Origin: Bradyrhizobium betae | Lineage (GTDB): Bacteria; Pseudomonadota; Alphaproteobacteria; Rhizobiales; Xanthobacteraceae | Direction: 5' to 3' | Assembly: GCF_008932115.1 (NCBI RefSeq) | Contig: NZ_CP044543.1 | Location: forward strand, 5,338,501 to 5,402,500 | Length of the DNA stretch: 64,000 nucleotides | In this document: one piece after another, positions 8,762 through 18,652 of the stretch | Layout: the number at the start of each line of letters is the position of its first letter | Numbering within the stretch: the first letter of the stretch is position 1 | Translations under genes and position numbers: made by a program | The notes under the pieces: generated by a model | Databases searched by the model: none | The model's input: only the letters and a program-made list of their open reading frames with translations | What the model was told of the DNA's origin: nothing

Positions 8762-8914
8762 GGTCCCGTCTCAAATCACTTTAGGCTGAACATGGTCATT
8801 GGAAGCCCCCCAATCGAGCGATCGTGAGCAGGTTAGGGGATTAAATTTAGGCAAGTCTGTGCGCAAGGCCGCAAATGCGGTGTATCGGGCCCTGCAGCGG
8901 CCAAGGCCGCGCGG

Positions 8915-10711
8915 CTAGAGGCAGCCGCCCCTGCCGCGTTCGGGGCAGAGCCGGAACGCGCTCGACAACGTGAAGAGGAAGCGTGGGCTGCGGCGCTCGT
9001 TGTCCGGCGCCCGATAGCTCAAGGGGACGGCCACGCCGAGATCGAGCTGGAGTTCGTCCGGCAGGAAGAACCGCACCCCGGCTCCAGCGGAGGTCAGCGA
9101 CAGGCCGTCGCTCAGACGGTACCCGTCGTTCCAGACAGCGCCGGCGTCGCCGAAGGCGTAGAGCTGATAGCCGGTCCAGTAGCGGAAATTGAGCTTCTGA
9201 TCGAAGCGCAGCTCGAGCGAGCCGGCAAGACCATTGTCGCCGCTGATCTCGGCTGCACCATAGCCCCGGCCAAAAGCCGCGCCGCCGAGATAGAATTGCT
9301 GCGAGGTGAACAGCGGCCGCGATGCGGTCTGGCTCGCGGCCGAGAGTTTGAGCGACCAGGCGTCGTTGAGTGTCTGATAGCGCGTGAACCAGACGTTCAG
9401 CACCGAGAAATTCGACGAGGCGCCATCGCGCGACAGTAGATCGTCGTCGAAATGCGAGGCGCCAAAGATGTCGAGGCCCTGGCGATAGGTCAGCGTCGCG
9501 AAATTGGTGCCGCCGAAGCGATCCTGGAGCCGGTAGTCGGCGGTCAGGCTCGCGGTCCTGATGTGGTCGTTGTACCAGGGACCGTACATGTCATGCTCGG
9601 ACACGTTGCTGAAGGTCCCGGCGGCGGTGAGCGTCAGCCCCGAGGATTGCGACATGAAGGGCACGGTGCTGGCGCGCACCTCGAAAGCCTCGGTCGTGGT
9701 GATGTCGCTGACGAGGCGGCGGGCATCGCCCGGCCGCACCGCGCTGTAGAGGACGGAGGCACCGAGGCGTACGCCATCGACGCCGACGGGCGCGTCATAG
9801 GACAACCGCGCAAAGCCGAGCTCGCGAGGATCGTTGGCGATGGTCGACAGGTTGACCGCCAGCGTGTCACCGGGCGTGAGGTAGGAGTTGAACGCGCCGG
9901 TTGCATAGGACTGCCAGGGACCGACCGAGGACGAGCCCAGATTGTCCAGACCGAACGACGAAAAGACGTGCCAGGTCTTCAAGTAGACGATGAGGCGGAA
10001 GCGGCCGGTCGCGCCGCCAATCTCTTCCAGTGCAGTGTCAGTGATCCGGACGCCTGGCCTGCCGCTGACGAGGAAGAGTTGGCGCTCGAGCGTCGCCAGG
10101 CGCGACGGCTGCTCGGCCAGGACGGGCCCGAGCATCGGTCGTACGCCGAACTGCTCGGCGCCATCGCCTTTCAGCTCGACTTGCACGATCGCGCCTTCGA
10201 TCACCTGGATCCGGACGCGGCCGTCGGCAATGTCCTGCGGCGGAACGATCGCCCGGCTCAGATGAAAGCCGTCGGCGCGGTAGAGATCGCTGATCGCGCC
10301 GGCGATCGCAGCGAGGTCCGCCTGCGAGACCTTCTTGCCGAGATAAGACTGATAAGCCGCGGTGATGCGGTCGCGCGAGACGACATGGGCGCCGCTGACA
10401 TTGATGCCGCGCAGCACGAATTGCGGCTTGGTGTCGCCGCCAGTGTTGGGCTGGCCGACCGCCGGCAGCTTGACCGGAGGACGGCTCAGCGTTTCCTGCT
10501 CGGATTGGTTCTCAAAGTATTTCTCGGGCTGGCGCGGATCGAAGCCCGGCTGGTTCGCCTGTTGCGCGAGGGCCTGCGCAACTCCCGCAAACGTAGGGGC
10601 GAGCAGCACCAGTGCGGCAAGGAGATACCTTCCAGCTACGCCCTGCGCGAGCCGTCCTCCGTAGTTCGACGGAGAGGTCCCAAAGGGCTGGTAAGGAATC
10701 GTTAGCCGCAT
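8915..10711 (-). CDS. ShlB/FhaC-type two-partner secretion transporter (TpsB)
   Basis: A 598-residue outer-membrane protein. A signal region (residues 1-49) is followed by a Gln/Pro-rich linker, then a POTRA_2-type domain (FVLRGINVSGAHVV to IQVIEGAIV, about 97-176), then a 16-strand-type barrel. The barrel contains the family motif GRGYGA in the FYLGGAAFGRGYG segment (loop 6 region). TpsB proteins export large TpsA exoproteins. No TpsA substrate lies in the window. The gene is divergent from the FecR gene with a 130-base promoter region. The C-terminus (RLCPERGRGGCL) lacks the usual terminal aromatic residue, which is unusual. Confidence 0.85.
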   Translation of the reverse strand: MRLTIPYQPFGTSPSNYGGRLAQGVAGRYLLAALVLLAPTFAGVAQALAQQANQPGFDPRQPEKYFENQSEQETLSRPPVKLPAVGQPNTGGDTKPQFVLRGINVSGAHVVSRDRITAAYQSYLGKKVSQADLAAIAGAISDLYRADGFHLSRAIVPPQDIADGRVRIQVIEGAIVQVELKGDGAEQFGVRPMLGPVLAEQPSRLATLERQLFLVSGRPGVRITDTALEEIGGATGRFRLIVYLKTWHVFSSFGLDNLGSSSVGPWQSYATGAFNSYLTPGDTLAVNLSTIANDPRELGFARLSYDAPVGVDGVRLGASVLYSAVRPGDARRLVSDITTTEAFEVRASTVPFMSQSSGLTLTAAGTFSNVSEHDMYGPWYNDHIRTASLTADYRLQDRFGGTNFATLTYRQGLDIFGASHFDDDLLSRDGASSNFSVLNVWFTRYQTLNDAWSLKLSAASQTASRPLFTSQQFYLGGAAFGRGYGAAEISGDNGLAGSLELRFDQKLNFRYWTGYQLYAFGDAGAVWNDGYRLSDGLSLTSAGAGVRFFLPDELQLDLGVAVPLSYRAPDNERRSPRFLFTLSSAFRLCPERGRGGCL

Positions 10712-10841
10712 GATTTTTCTTAGTTTTTTATGGTCAATGAAAGGTTAATGCGGCCGTTCGAATTGCCACTTCCGGCTAATCGGATCTTGAGTGATTTCGG
10801 ATACGCCTCATGTCCGGCTGTTAAGCGGACTGAGGATCGTC

Positions 10842-12068
10842 ATGTTCGGCAAGATTGGACTGTTGCGCGCCTTGATGGCTGCGCTGGTGCTGGGAGCGGC
10901 TTCCGCCGCTTCTGCCGCGGACGATGGCGTCTGGTCGGTGAGCAAGGCCTCGGGCGAGGTCTGGGTTGCAACCGACGGCGCGCAGCCTGTGTCGCTGAAC
11001 CGGGACGAGACGCTCAAGTCAGGCAATACCATTCGCACCGGGCGCAACGGACGCGTGCTGCTCGTCCGCGGCGAGGAAACGATATTGATCTCTCCCAACT
11101 CGGTGGTCGGCTTGCCGGCCGAGAAGAAAGAGGGGTTCTCAACCACCATCATTCAACAGGCGGGCTCGATCCTGCTCGAGGTCGAGAAGCGAAACGTCAA
11201 GCATTTCGAGGTCGAGACGCCTTATCTCGCCGCCGTGGTCAAAGGAACGCAATTCAGCGTCACCGTTGGCGCGGGCACCACCAAGGTTGGTGTGCTCCGC
11301 GGTCAGGTCGAAGTCTCCGACTTCAAGACCGGGCAGATCGCCCAGGTCATGCCGGGACAATCGGCAACCGCCTTCGAGCACGGGAAACCCGGCCTCAGCC
11401 TGAGTGGGGCGGGGACTTTCAATCCGATCGAGCACGGCAAGCCGCGCGCCTCGACGATCGAGCGTGTCCCGGTGCCGAAATCGGGCCTGACCGCCCCACG
11501 TAATGCGGCCAACGGCCATGCGATCCACGCGCTCGGTCCGATCGACAAGGGGACCAAGGCGGCCGGCGCTCCGACGCAATCGCATCAGGCGGCCGGGGGG
11601 CAGGCACCCAAGGGGGGCGTCGTGCGCATCTCGAGCTCGCTCGGCGAAGTCAAGTTGAACGTTCACAAGGTCACGAATGGGCTCGCCCACGGCGCCGTTG
11701 CGCCGGGGCGTGTGCGAAATGCCAATGCCAGCACCGGTGTTGAGACGGTCTGGAGCGATACGAAAGCAAGCATGACGACTGCTGCTTCCAATAGCTCCAA
11801 CGTAACCGCAGTCACGGTGAGCAGCAGTGCACCCGCGGCCGCCGCCACATCGACCTCGTCAACTGCAACGACGACTGTTGCGACCACCGCCGGTTCGACC
11901 AGCGATGTGTCGAGCGGAACCTCCGGAACCGGCAGCAGCGGGACCGGCGCGACCGGCAACGGCAATGGTGGCAACAACGGCAATAGCGGAAACGGGAATA
12001 ACGGCAACAACGGAAATGGCAACGATGGCCACCACTATGGTTGGTATTGGGGCAAGGGCCATCACTAG
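10842..12068 (+). CDS. FecR-domain protein with low-complexity tail
   Basis: A 408-residue exported protein. The signal peptide ends near residue 26 (SAASAAD). A FecR-like beta domain covers about residues 45-150 (SGNTIRTGRNGRVLLVRGEE, then ISPNSVVGLP). The rest is disordered, with an Ala/Ser/Thr-rich stretch and an Asn/Gly repeat that ends in HHYGWYWGKGHH. Such FecR proteins are often encoded beside CHASE2 sensor proteins. The start at 10842 gives the clean signal peptide; a start at 10791 is possible. The next gene, 61 bases on, is likely co-transcribed. Confidence 0.8.
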   Translation: MFGKIGLLRALMAALVLGAASAASAADDGVWSVSKASGEVWVATDGAQPVSLNRDETLKSGNTIRTGRNGRVLLVRGEETILISPNSVVGLPAEKKEGFSTTIIQQAGSILLEVEKRNVKHFEVETPYLAAVVKGTQFSVTVGAGTTKVGVLRGQVEVSDFKTGQIAQVMPGQSATAFEHGKPGLSLSGAGTFNPIEHGKPRASTIERVPVPKSGLTAPRNAANGHAIHALGPIDKGTKAAGAPTQSHQAAGGQAPKGGVVRISSSLGEVKLNVHKVTNGLAHGAVAPGRVRNANASTGVETVWSDTKASMTTAASNSSNVTAVTVSSSAPAAAATSTSSTATTTVATTAGSTSDVSSGTSGTGSSGTGATGNGNGGNNGNSGNGNNGNNGNGNDGHHYGWYWGKGHH

Positions 12069-12129
12069 GACCGCGCCGTCCGCGTAGGGGAGCACCCGGC
12101 GGCAAGTATCACCGGTGCAGGGGAGCAAC

Positions 12130-14874
12130 GTGAAACGCTATCGGCCGCATATTCTCGTCGTGATCGCACTGGCGGTCGTGCTGTCTACGGGATGGCACAC
12201 TTCGCTTCGCAATGCGCTCACCGATCTGCGGTTCACCTGGCAATCACGTGCCGCCGGCGGCAATGTCGTCGTGGTGGCCATCGACGCACCGTCAATCGAC
12301 CAGATCGGGGTGTGGCCTTGGCCACGCCGGCTGCACGCCGAGCTGTTGCGCCGGCTTGAGGCCGCGGGAGCGCAGGACGTCGCCTTTGACGTCGATTTCA
12401 GCACGCCGTCGGATCCCGCCTCCGACGAGGCCTTCGTCAATGCGCTTCGGGAGGTCGGCGGCTCGACGATCCTGCCGTCCTTCAAGCAGCCGACCCCGAA
12501 TGGTGGCGCGGCTCACATCAATCGCCCCCTGAAGCCATTCAGCAACCAGTCGTGGCCGGCCGTCGTCAATGTCGCGGTCGAATCCGACGGGCTTGTCCGC
12601 CGTTATCCTGTCGGCGAGAAGCTCGGCGACGCCTTGATGCCGTCGATGGCCGTCGTGCTGGCCGGGCAGGACGCGAATCGGCGGCCGCCGTTCCTGATCG
12701 ATTTTGGCATTCGCGCGGCCTCCATCCCGAGTGTCTCTTATTTCGACGTGCTGCGCGGCGATACCGCGACCCTGGAAAAGCTGAGGGACAAGAAGGTCAT
12801 CGTTGGCGCCACGGCGCTCGAGCTGGGCGACCGGTTCAGCGTTCCAAACGGAAAGATCGTCTCGGGCCCCGTCCTCCAGGCGCTGGCGGCAGAATCGATC
12901 CTCCAGAATCGGATGCTGCGTTGGACGTCCGACGTCGGCATGATCGCCGGCCTGGGCCTGATCTGTCTTCTGATGATGTATTCGTGGCGCCGTTTTGCAC
13001 CGGGCGTCCGTGTCGCGATCCTGGTTGCTGCGGGCGCGGGTGTCGAACTGACCGCGACCTTTGTGCAGGCAAGGTGGCCGCTGATCATCGACACGTCGCT
13101 GTTTCACATCGCGGTCATCGCCTATCTGACGGCGATCGCGCTCGACGAGATCGACTTCCGCAGCCTGTTGGGGCGTATTGCCGAGAGCCGCTTTCATCGC
13201 ATCGCGATGTCACTCGGCGATGGTCTCGTCTGCACCGACGAGGAACACCGGATCACGGTGTGGAATCCCGGCGCCAGCGCGATCTTCGGCTATATGCCGA
13301 CAGAAATGATCGGGCGTCCGTTCGAAACTCTCTGTGCAGTGCCCGCAGCCGGTGGCGCAAGGCCGTTTGCCATGCGCGATGCTGCGCGCCAGGCGCTGTT
13401 GGTTCCAGGTGGGGCCGTCGTCGTCGAGTTCGAAGGGCGCCGCAAGAACGGCGAGACGTTTCCGGTCGAGGCAAGCTTCTCGGGCTGGCAAGGAACGGAA
13501 GGGTTCCAGTATGGAGCGATCCTGCGCGATATCTCGGTTCGCAAGCGCGAGGCCGAACGCGTCAGGTATCTCGCCGAACATGATGCATTGACGGGTCTTG
13601 CCAACCGCAACATGCTGCATGCGGGTCTCGCCAATCTGATCGCCGCGGCGGAACGGCGACCCTCCGACGTCGCGCTGCTCGTGCTCGGGCTCGACGGCTT
13701 CCAGCAGATCAACGACATGCTTGGACATTCGGCCGGCGACCTCGTGCTACGGGCCGTCGCCGAACGTCTTCGGACCGAAGTCGATGGTCAGGCGATCGTC
13801 GCCCGGCTCAGCGGCGATGAATTCGCCATCGCCCTTGATTGCACTGAGACAGGCGAGCCGATTGCGGAGTTCGCGGAACGGATCGCGCATGCGTTCGAAG
13901 CGCCGCTCGCAACTGGCATCCGGCAGCACCGCGTCAGGATCAGCATCGGCGTCGCCGTATATCCCGACGGGGGACATAACGCTGACGATCTCCTGAGCAA
14001 CGGCCATCTCGCGCTGAGCCGCGCCAAGACGACACGGCGCGGCAGCCATGTGATCTTCGAGAGTGCGATCAGGCAGGCGCTGGAGAACCGGCTGACACTG
14101 GAGAGTGAACTGGCGCTTGCTGCGGATCGCTGCGAGTTCGAACTGTTCTACCAGCCCCAGGTCCGTCTGGTCGACGGCAGCCTGGTCGGGGCGGAAGCGC
14201 TCATCCGTTGGCGGCATCCGGTGCGCGGCTACGTGTCGCCTGGAGAGTTCATGCCGGTGGTTAATACCTCGGCACTGTCGGAGCGCATCGCAAACTGGGT
14301 GATGGAGACCGCCTGCCGTCAGGCGCGTGCGTGGGAAATGTCAGGCAACGGCGTGCGTGTCGCGATCAATCTGTCGCCGTCGCAGCTTCATTCCGGCGAT
14401 CTCGCGCATACCGTAGCGGCACTGCTCGAAGTGACGGGGCTCACGCCGTCACTGCTCGAACTCGAGGTCACGGAAGACATCCTGCTGCACGACGAAAGTC
14501 GCGTGCTCGACATGTTCAAGCGGATCCAGCAACTCGGCGTCCGCGTCCTGTTCGATGATTTCGGCACCGGCTATGCCAGCCTGAGCTACCTGAAGAAGTT
14601 TCCGCTCGATGGGCTCAAGATCGACCGGTCGTTCGTGCTCGATCTTCTCGCCGATGCCGACGACGCCGCGATAGTCGGCTCGACCATTGGACTCAGCAAG
14701 CAGCTCGGACTCACGGTCGTGGCCGAAGGCATCGAAAATCGTGCCACGGCTGACTTTCTGGTCAGCATGGGATGCGAGGAAGGGCAGGGCTATTTCTTCG
14801 GCCGTCCGATGCCGGCTGAAGCGTTCGAGAAGCAATTCCTGGCGCCCGAACTCGAAGCTGTCAGCGCCGCCTGA
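12130..14874 (+). CDS. CHASE2-PAS-GGDEF-EAL cyclic-di-GMP signalling protein
   Basis: A 914-residue inner-membrane protein. Order: one TM near the N-terminus, a periplasmic CHASE2 domain (about 30-265), about three TM helices (about 275-350), PAS (about 360-450), a GGDEF domain with DALTGLANRN and the signature SGDEF, and an EAL domain with GAEALIRWRHP and DDFGTGYASLSYLKKF. EAL catalytic elements look intact; the cyclase signature is SGDEF rather than GGDEF, a variant found in some active enzymes. It could make or degrade c-di-GMP in response to a periplasmic cue, perhaps via the FecR partner. GTG 12130 follows AGGGGAG; GTG 12115 is the alternative. Confidence 0.9.
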   Translation: MKRYRPHILVVIALAVVLSTGWHTSLRNALTDLRFTWQSRAAGGNVVVVAIDAPSIDQIGVWPWPRRLHAELLRRLEAAGAQDVAFDVDFSTPSDPASDEAFVNALREVGGSTILPSFKQPTPNGGAAHINRPLKPFSNQSWPAVVNVAVESDGLVRRYPVGEKLGDALMPSMAVVLAGQDANRRPPFLIDFGIRAASIPSVSYFDVLRGDTATLEKLRDKKVIVGATALELGDRFSVPNGKIVSGPVLQALAAESILQNRMLRWTSDVGMIAGLGLICLLMMYSWRRFAPGVRVAILVAAGAGVELTATFVQARWPLIIDTSLFHIAVIAYLTAIALDEIDFRSLLGRIAESRFHRIAMSLGDGLVCTDEEHRITVWNPGASAIFGYMPTEMIGRPFETLCAVPAAGGARPFAMRDAARQALLVPGGAVVVEFEGRRKNGETFPVEASFSGWQGTEGFQYGAILRDISVRKREAERVRYLAEHDALTGLANRNMLHAGLANLIAAAERRPSDVALLVLGLDGFQQINDMLGHSAGDLVLRAVAERLRTEVDGQAIVARLSGDEFAIALDCTETGEPIAEFAERIAHAFEAPLATGIRQHRVRISIGVAVYPDGGHNADDLLSNGHLALSRAKTTRRGSHVIFESAIRQALENRLTLESELALAADRCEFELFYQPQVRLVDGSLVGAEALIRWRHPVRGYVSPGEFMPVVNTSALSERIANWVMETACRQARAWEMSGNGVRVAINLSPSQLHSGDLAHTVAALLEVTGLTPSLLELEVTEDILLHDESRVLDMFKRIQQLGVRVLFDDFGTGYASLSYLKKFPLDGLKIDRSFVLDLLADADDAAIVGSTIGLSKQLGLTVVAEGIENRATADFLVSMGCEEGQGYFFGRPMPAEAFEKQFLAPELEAVSAA

Positions 14875-14899
14875 ACCACTGCGATTCTGATCGCTAGCG

Positions 14900-15160
14900 C
14901 TAGCGCCGGCGCGCGACCGCTATGCCAAAGAGAAAAGCGACGAACAGACTGGCGAGCGGCGCTTCGCGCGTGATCGCCGCGACGGTCGATAGCGGTCGGC
15001 CGGGTTTTCGTGCCTCATCGATCGCGGTGGTGACGCGATCGACGGCCGCGCGCAGGCCACCTGCGACCTCGCCGATCGTGTGGGATACGTCGGATGCGGC
15101 GTCGATGGCGCGTTCGGCCATGCCGGGCTGGGCAGTAGGCTGCGGAATTTCCGTGCTCAA
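14900..15160 (-). CDS. Small membrane-anchored stress-type protein
   Basis: An 86-residue protein, preferred start TTG 15160 behind a GGAG site. A helical amphipathic body (MAERAIDAASDVSHTIGEV) is followed by a C-terminal TM segment (APLASLFVAFLFGIAVARRR). The layout resembles ElaB/YqjD-like (DUF883) membrane-bound proteins. The assignment is by layout only. Confidence 0.5.
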   Translation of the reverse strand: MSTEIPQPTAQPGMAERAIDAASDVSHTIGEVAGGLRAAVDRVTTAIDEARKPGRPLSTVAAITREAPLASLFVAFLFGIAVARRR

Positions 15161-15198
15161 TTTCGTCAACTCCGCTTCTGATGGTGAACGAGGCCGGC

Positions 15199-15292
15199 AC
15201 CTTTGGCTATCCGCGCGTGCGCTCGTTTTGAACAGCGGGCCCGAAGACCTTTGGCTATCCGCGACAGGCGCCGTTATGAACGGCGGGTGCCG
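15199..15292. repeat. Two-copy 48-bp tandem repeat
   Basis: ACCTTTGGCTATCCGCG occurs at 15199 and again at 15247. Each is followed by a related stretch ending TGAAC-GCGGG, so the unit is 48 bases. It lies in the 250-base gap between the genes ending at 15160 and starting at 15410. Confidence 0.7.
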
Positions 15293-15409
15293 GCCTTGCA
15301 AAGAGAATGCGGCGTGCGGGAATTTGTTCCAGCAGGAAGCATCCCCGTGAAACGAGGGACGCGAATCTCTGTTAGGCTCGTACGGCCTTGCTGATCTCAG
15401 GAGATTGCC

Positions 15410-16387
15410 GTGACCGATCGGATCGTGACGGATCGAACCCGGCGCATCGCCTTGCTCGGCGCGCCTATCGACATGGGCGCTTCGCAGCGCGGCACCTTGA
15501 TGGGCCCCGCGGCGCTACGCACTGCGGGTCTTATGACGCTTCTGGAGGGCCTCGATCTCGAAGTCGTCGACTACGGTGATCTTTCGGTCTCCGAGGTCCG
15601 GGATCTTTCCGACCGGCCGCCGGGGAAAGCCAATCACTATCGCGAAATCCAGCGCTGGACGCGCGTGCTGAGTCGCAGAGGCTATGAGATCGCCAAGACT
15701 GGCGCGCTGCCGATCTTCCTCGGCGGCGATCACACGTTGTCGATGGGATCGGTGAATGCGATGGCTCGGCACTGGCAGGAACGCGGGCGAGAGCTGTTCG
15801 TGCTCTGGCTCGATGCGCATGCCGATTACAACACGCCGGAGACGACGATCACGGCCAACATGCACGGTATGTCCGCGGCGTTCCTGTGCGGCGAGCCCGG
15901 CCTCGACGGATTGCTCGGCGATGATCCGCGCGTCTCGATCGATCCTGACAGGCTCGATCTGTTCGGCGCCCGTTCGATCGACAAGCTCGAAAGGGAGTTG
16001 ATGCGCGCGCGCCGGATCAGGGTGATCGACATGCGCCAAATCGACGAGTTCGGCGTCGCCGTTCTGATCCGGCGCGTCATCGAACGCGTCAAGGCGTGCA
16101 ATGGCGTGCTGCATGTCAGCTTCGACGTCGATTTTCTCGACCCTTGCGTGGCCCCTGGCGTCGGCACCACCGTGCCGGGCGGGGCGACCTATCGCGAAGC
16201 GCATCTGATCATGGAATTGCTGCACGATTCCGGCGCGGTGGGGTCGGTCGACATCGTCGAGCTCAATCCGTTCCTCGACGAGCGCGGTCGCACCGCGCGG
16301 ACTGCAGTCGAGCTGATCGGCAGCCTGTTCGGGCAGCAGATTACCGATCGTCCGACGCCGAGCAACGCCATCGCTCCGGGCGAGTGA
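15410..16387 (+). CDS. rocF: Arginase
   Basis: A 325-residue ureohydrolase predicted to split arginine into ornithine and urea with a binuclear Mn2+ site in the cytosol. Metal motifs are visible: GGDHT (about 104), DAHADYN (about 141) and SFDVDFLDP (about 240), plus ELNP. The N-terminus IALLGAPIDMGASQRG is the arginase type rather than agmatinase. GTG start. No ornithine cyclodeaminase or aminotransferase adjoins it. Confidence 0.9.
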   Translation: MTDRIVTDRTRRIALLGAPIDMGASQRGTLMGPAALRTAGLMTLLEGLDLEVVDYGDLSVSEVRDLSDRPPGKANHYREIQRWTRVLSRRGYEIAKTGALPIFLGGDHTLSMGSVNAMARHWQERGRELFVLWLDAHADYNTPETTITANMHGMSAAFLCGEPGLDGLLGDDPRVSIDPDRLDLFGARSIDKLERELMRARRIRVIDMRQIDEFGVAVLIRRVIERVKACNGVLHVSFDVDFLDPCVAPGVGTTVPGGATYREAHLIMELLHDSGAVGSVDIVELNPFLDERGRTARTAVELIGSLFGQQITDRPTPSNAIAPGE

Positions 16388-16581
16388 CGACGCCATCCAA
16401 CACGCTGCGCTGTACAAATCGCTCGCGATTGGCAGGAGCGATGCGCGGCTGGTTTCCAAAAAGTGATTGCGCAAAGGCTATCGAGTTCCGCCCACTGGCT
16501 CTCAACTTGCTTGAGCGAAAGGCGGAACTTGCGGGATGCATTTGAATTAACCCGCGAGAGGAAAACATACGGGTCCCTTCG

Positions 16582-16866
16582 ATGGCAACTGACCGCTTCG
16601 CAAACTCCATGTCCTCAGCGCTTCGCCATCCCGGCGTCATTGCGCTGATTGTGGCCGGCTTGACGATTGCTGCGATGTTGATCGTCGATCACGGACCGTG
16701 GAGCCGCGCCAAGACGCAGCCGGCTCATGTTGCGATGTATGCAACCACGGGCGAGGCCGCGCACGCTGTTGGCGCCAAGGTGCTTCCGACCGAGCCGAAA
16801 TCTCCGGTCGAGCCGGAGCGGCCGGGCCCTAAAACGTCCCCGACCGTCAATCCCGTGACGCCGTAA
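16582..16866 (+). CDS. Small single-span membrane protein
   Basis: A 94-residue protein with one TM helix (VIALIVAGLTIAAMLIV, about residues 20-37) and a proline-rich C-terminal tail (PVEPERPGPKTSPTV). It lies convergent to, and 6 bases from, the enolase-superfamily gene. Function unknown. Confidence 0.55.
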   Translation: MATDRFANSMSSALRHPGVIALIVAGLTIAAMLIVDHGPWSRAKTQPAHVAMYATTGEAAHAVGAKVLPTEPKSPVEPERPGPKTSPTVNPVTP

Positions 16867-16872
16867 TACGCC

Positions 16873-18087
16873 TCAGCTCTTGCGACCGTAGTTGAGAAGG
16901 CCGCCGCTCGTCTTTGGCGGATGCGCGCGGAGGGCCTCCTCGTTCGGCTCGGTACCCCAGCCGGGACGGTCCGGGATGATCAGGTGCCCGTTCTGAATCT
17001 CCGGCTCGTGCGTGAAGAGCTCGCGGTCCCAGGCGAGGCGGTCGATGTCGATCTCCATGATGCGCAGGTTCGGCACGGCGGCGCAGAAATGCGCGTTCAT
17101 CATCGAGCACAGATGGCCGTAGAAATTGTGCGGTGCGACATTGACCTCGAACGCTTCTGCGGCGGCTGCGATCTTCATCGATTGCCAGACGCCGTTCCAG
17201 GGCGTGTCGATGATCGCGACATCCATCGCCTGCTCTTGGAAATAGGGTAGGAATTCGCGCAGGCCCAACAGCGTTTCGCAGGACGAAATCGGATGCGGGC
17301 TTTGCCTGCGGATGTAGCCGAGCGCCTCCGGATTGAAACTGTCGATCTCGATCCAGAACATGTCGAGGTCTGCGATGGTGCGCAGGATCTTCAGATAGCC
17401 TTCGGTCTTGGCGTTGAAGTTGCAATCGATCAGGATGTCGATATCGAGGCCTGCGCCGTCACGGATGGCCTCGAGATGCATGCGCAGGTCGCGCAGGATC
17501 TTCCGGTCTACATTGATCTCTGGCGCGAAGGGCGAGCCGAAACCCGGCCGCCAGCCGGTCGGCTTGCCGTCGTCATAAGAGAAGATGTTGGTTTTGAGCG
17601 CGGTGAATTTCTTCTCGCGCACCTCGCGCCCCATCGCCCTGACGCCATCGAGGTTCTCGATCGGCGGCTGATACCAGGAGGGGTGATTGATCCGCCAGGT
17701 CGCGCAGTGTGACCAGTAGACCCGGACGCGGTCGCGGATCTTGCCACCTAGCAGCTCGTAGCAGGGCACGCCAAGAGACTTCGCCTTGGCATCGAGCAGC
17801 GCGTTCTCGATCGCGCCGAGCGCTTGCGCCACAACGCCGCCTGCGGCGGGACGCGTGGCCGCGAACAGCTCGGCGTAAATTCGCTCATGCTGGAACACGT
17901 TCTGCCCGATCACGCGAGCCGACAGGCGCTGGATCGCGGCGCCGACGCCGGGCGAGCCGAAGCCTTCGTCGAACTCGCTCCAGCCGACGATGCCGTCTTC
18001 CGTCGTCAGCTTGACGAAGTGGTAGTTTCTCCAGCCAGCGTCGCAGGCAAGGATTTCAAGACTTGTTGCTTTTGAGGATTGGGTCAT
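16873..18087 (-). CDS. Mandelate racemase/muconate lactonizing enzyme family protein
   Basis: A 404-residue enolase-superfamily enzyme. Likely metal ligands are Asp in DILIDCNFN, Glu in WIEIDSF and Glu in SSCETLLG. A lysine in FTALKTNIF is the likely catalytic base, and HNFYGH carries a late histidine. The superfamily abstracts a proton alpha to a carboxylate, typically in sugar-acid dehydration or racemisation. The substrate is unknown. No sugar-acid transporter or dehydrogenase adjoins it. Confidence 0.85.
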   Translation of the reverse strand: MTQSSKATSLEILACDAGWRNYHFVKLTTEDGIVGWSEFDEGFGSPGVGAAIQRLSARVIGQNVFQHERIYAELFAATRPAAGGVVAQALGAIENALLDAKAKSLGVPCYELLGGKIRDRVRVYWSHCATWRINHPSWYQPPIENLDGVRAMGREVREKKFTALKTNIFSYDDGKPTGWRPGFGSPFAPEINVDRKILRDLRMHLEAIRDGAGLDIDILIDCNFNAKTEGYLKILRTIADLDMFWIEIDSFNPEALGYIRRQSPHPISSCETLLGLREFLPYFQEQAMDVAIIDTPWNGVWQSMKIAAAAEAFEVNVAPHNFYGHLCSMMNAHFCAAVPNLRIMEIDIDRLAWDRELFTHEPEIQNGHLIIPDRPGWGTEPNEEALRAHPPKTSGGLLNYGRKS

Positions 18088-18340
18088 ATCGCTCCCTGTC
18101 GCCCGGCCGGGCGTTGCTTTTTTGAGGCTCGGATCACAAGCCCGAGCTCAGCCACAATTGTTAGGCTAACGACCGATCACCGTGAAGCCCGCCGAGGCGC
18201 GGCAGCAAGTATCGTTCGGCCCGGTTTGCTGGAAAACTCCGTGGAATCCGATGTGGATAGTCATGATCGTTCCCTGAATCTTCCTGAAATCGCGCCGTTC
18301 TCTGACATTTTTGGTCACAATCGGGACCGATCTTCCGGCC

Positions 18341-18451
18341 ATGAAATTCTTGGCGATGATTTCGTTCCTGGCGATGCTCACGATGAGCGGGGCCGCCATT
18401 TCCGATCGCTTTCTGACGGCCGATCAGCACGTCGCGCAAGGGGTGGAGTAG
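18341..18451 (+). CDS. Very small secreted peptide
   Basis: A 36-residue frame starting MKFLAMISFLAMLTMSGAAI that looks like a signal peptide followed by 15 residues. The ribosome-binding site is weak. It is called because of the composition and signal-like pattern. Confidence 0.35.
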   Translation: MKFLAMISFLAMLTMSGAAISDRFLTADQHVAQGVE

Positions 18452-18500
18452 CGCGGCGGGCGAAGGCGCTTTGTTGTTGCAGCATGTCTTGGGGGGACAG

Positions 18501-18602
18501 ATGCTTTCGATAGACCAGTTCTTGCGGTTCATCAGCGTGCCGGCCGTGTTCGGGGCCTTCATCATCGCCTCGCAGATCTCGGCGGCATTGTCGCCGGTCT
18601 AG
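18501..18602 (+). CDS. Very small hydrophobic protein
   Basis: A 33-residue frame (MLSIDQFLRFISVPAVFGAF, then IIASQISAALSPV) behind a GGGGGGA stretch. One short hydrophobic helix. Low-confidence call. Confidence 0.35.
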   Translation: MLSIDQFLRFISVPAVFGAFIIASQISAALSPV

Positions 18603-18652
18603 TCGGCCAATCGATGTCCCGTCGCCTGCGAGCGCTGGTGGTCCGGCGTTCG

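Noticed and set aside
9452..10705. A 417-codon + strand frame opposite the TpsB gene
   Set aside because: No ribosome-binding site or motif; the minus-strand TpsB frame has a signal peptide, POTRA and barrel pattern.
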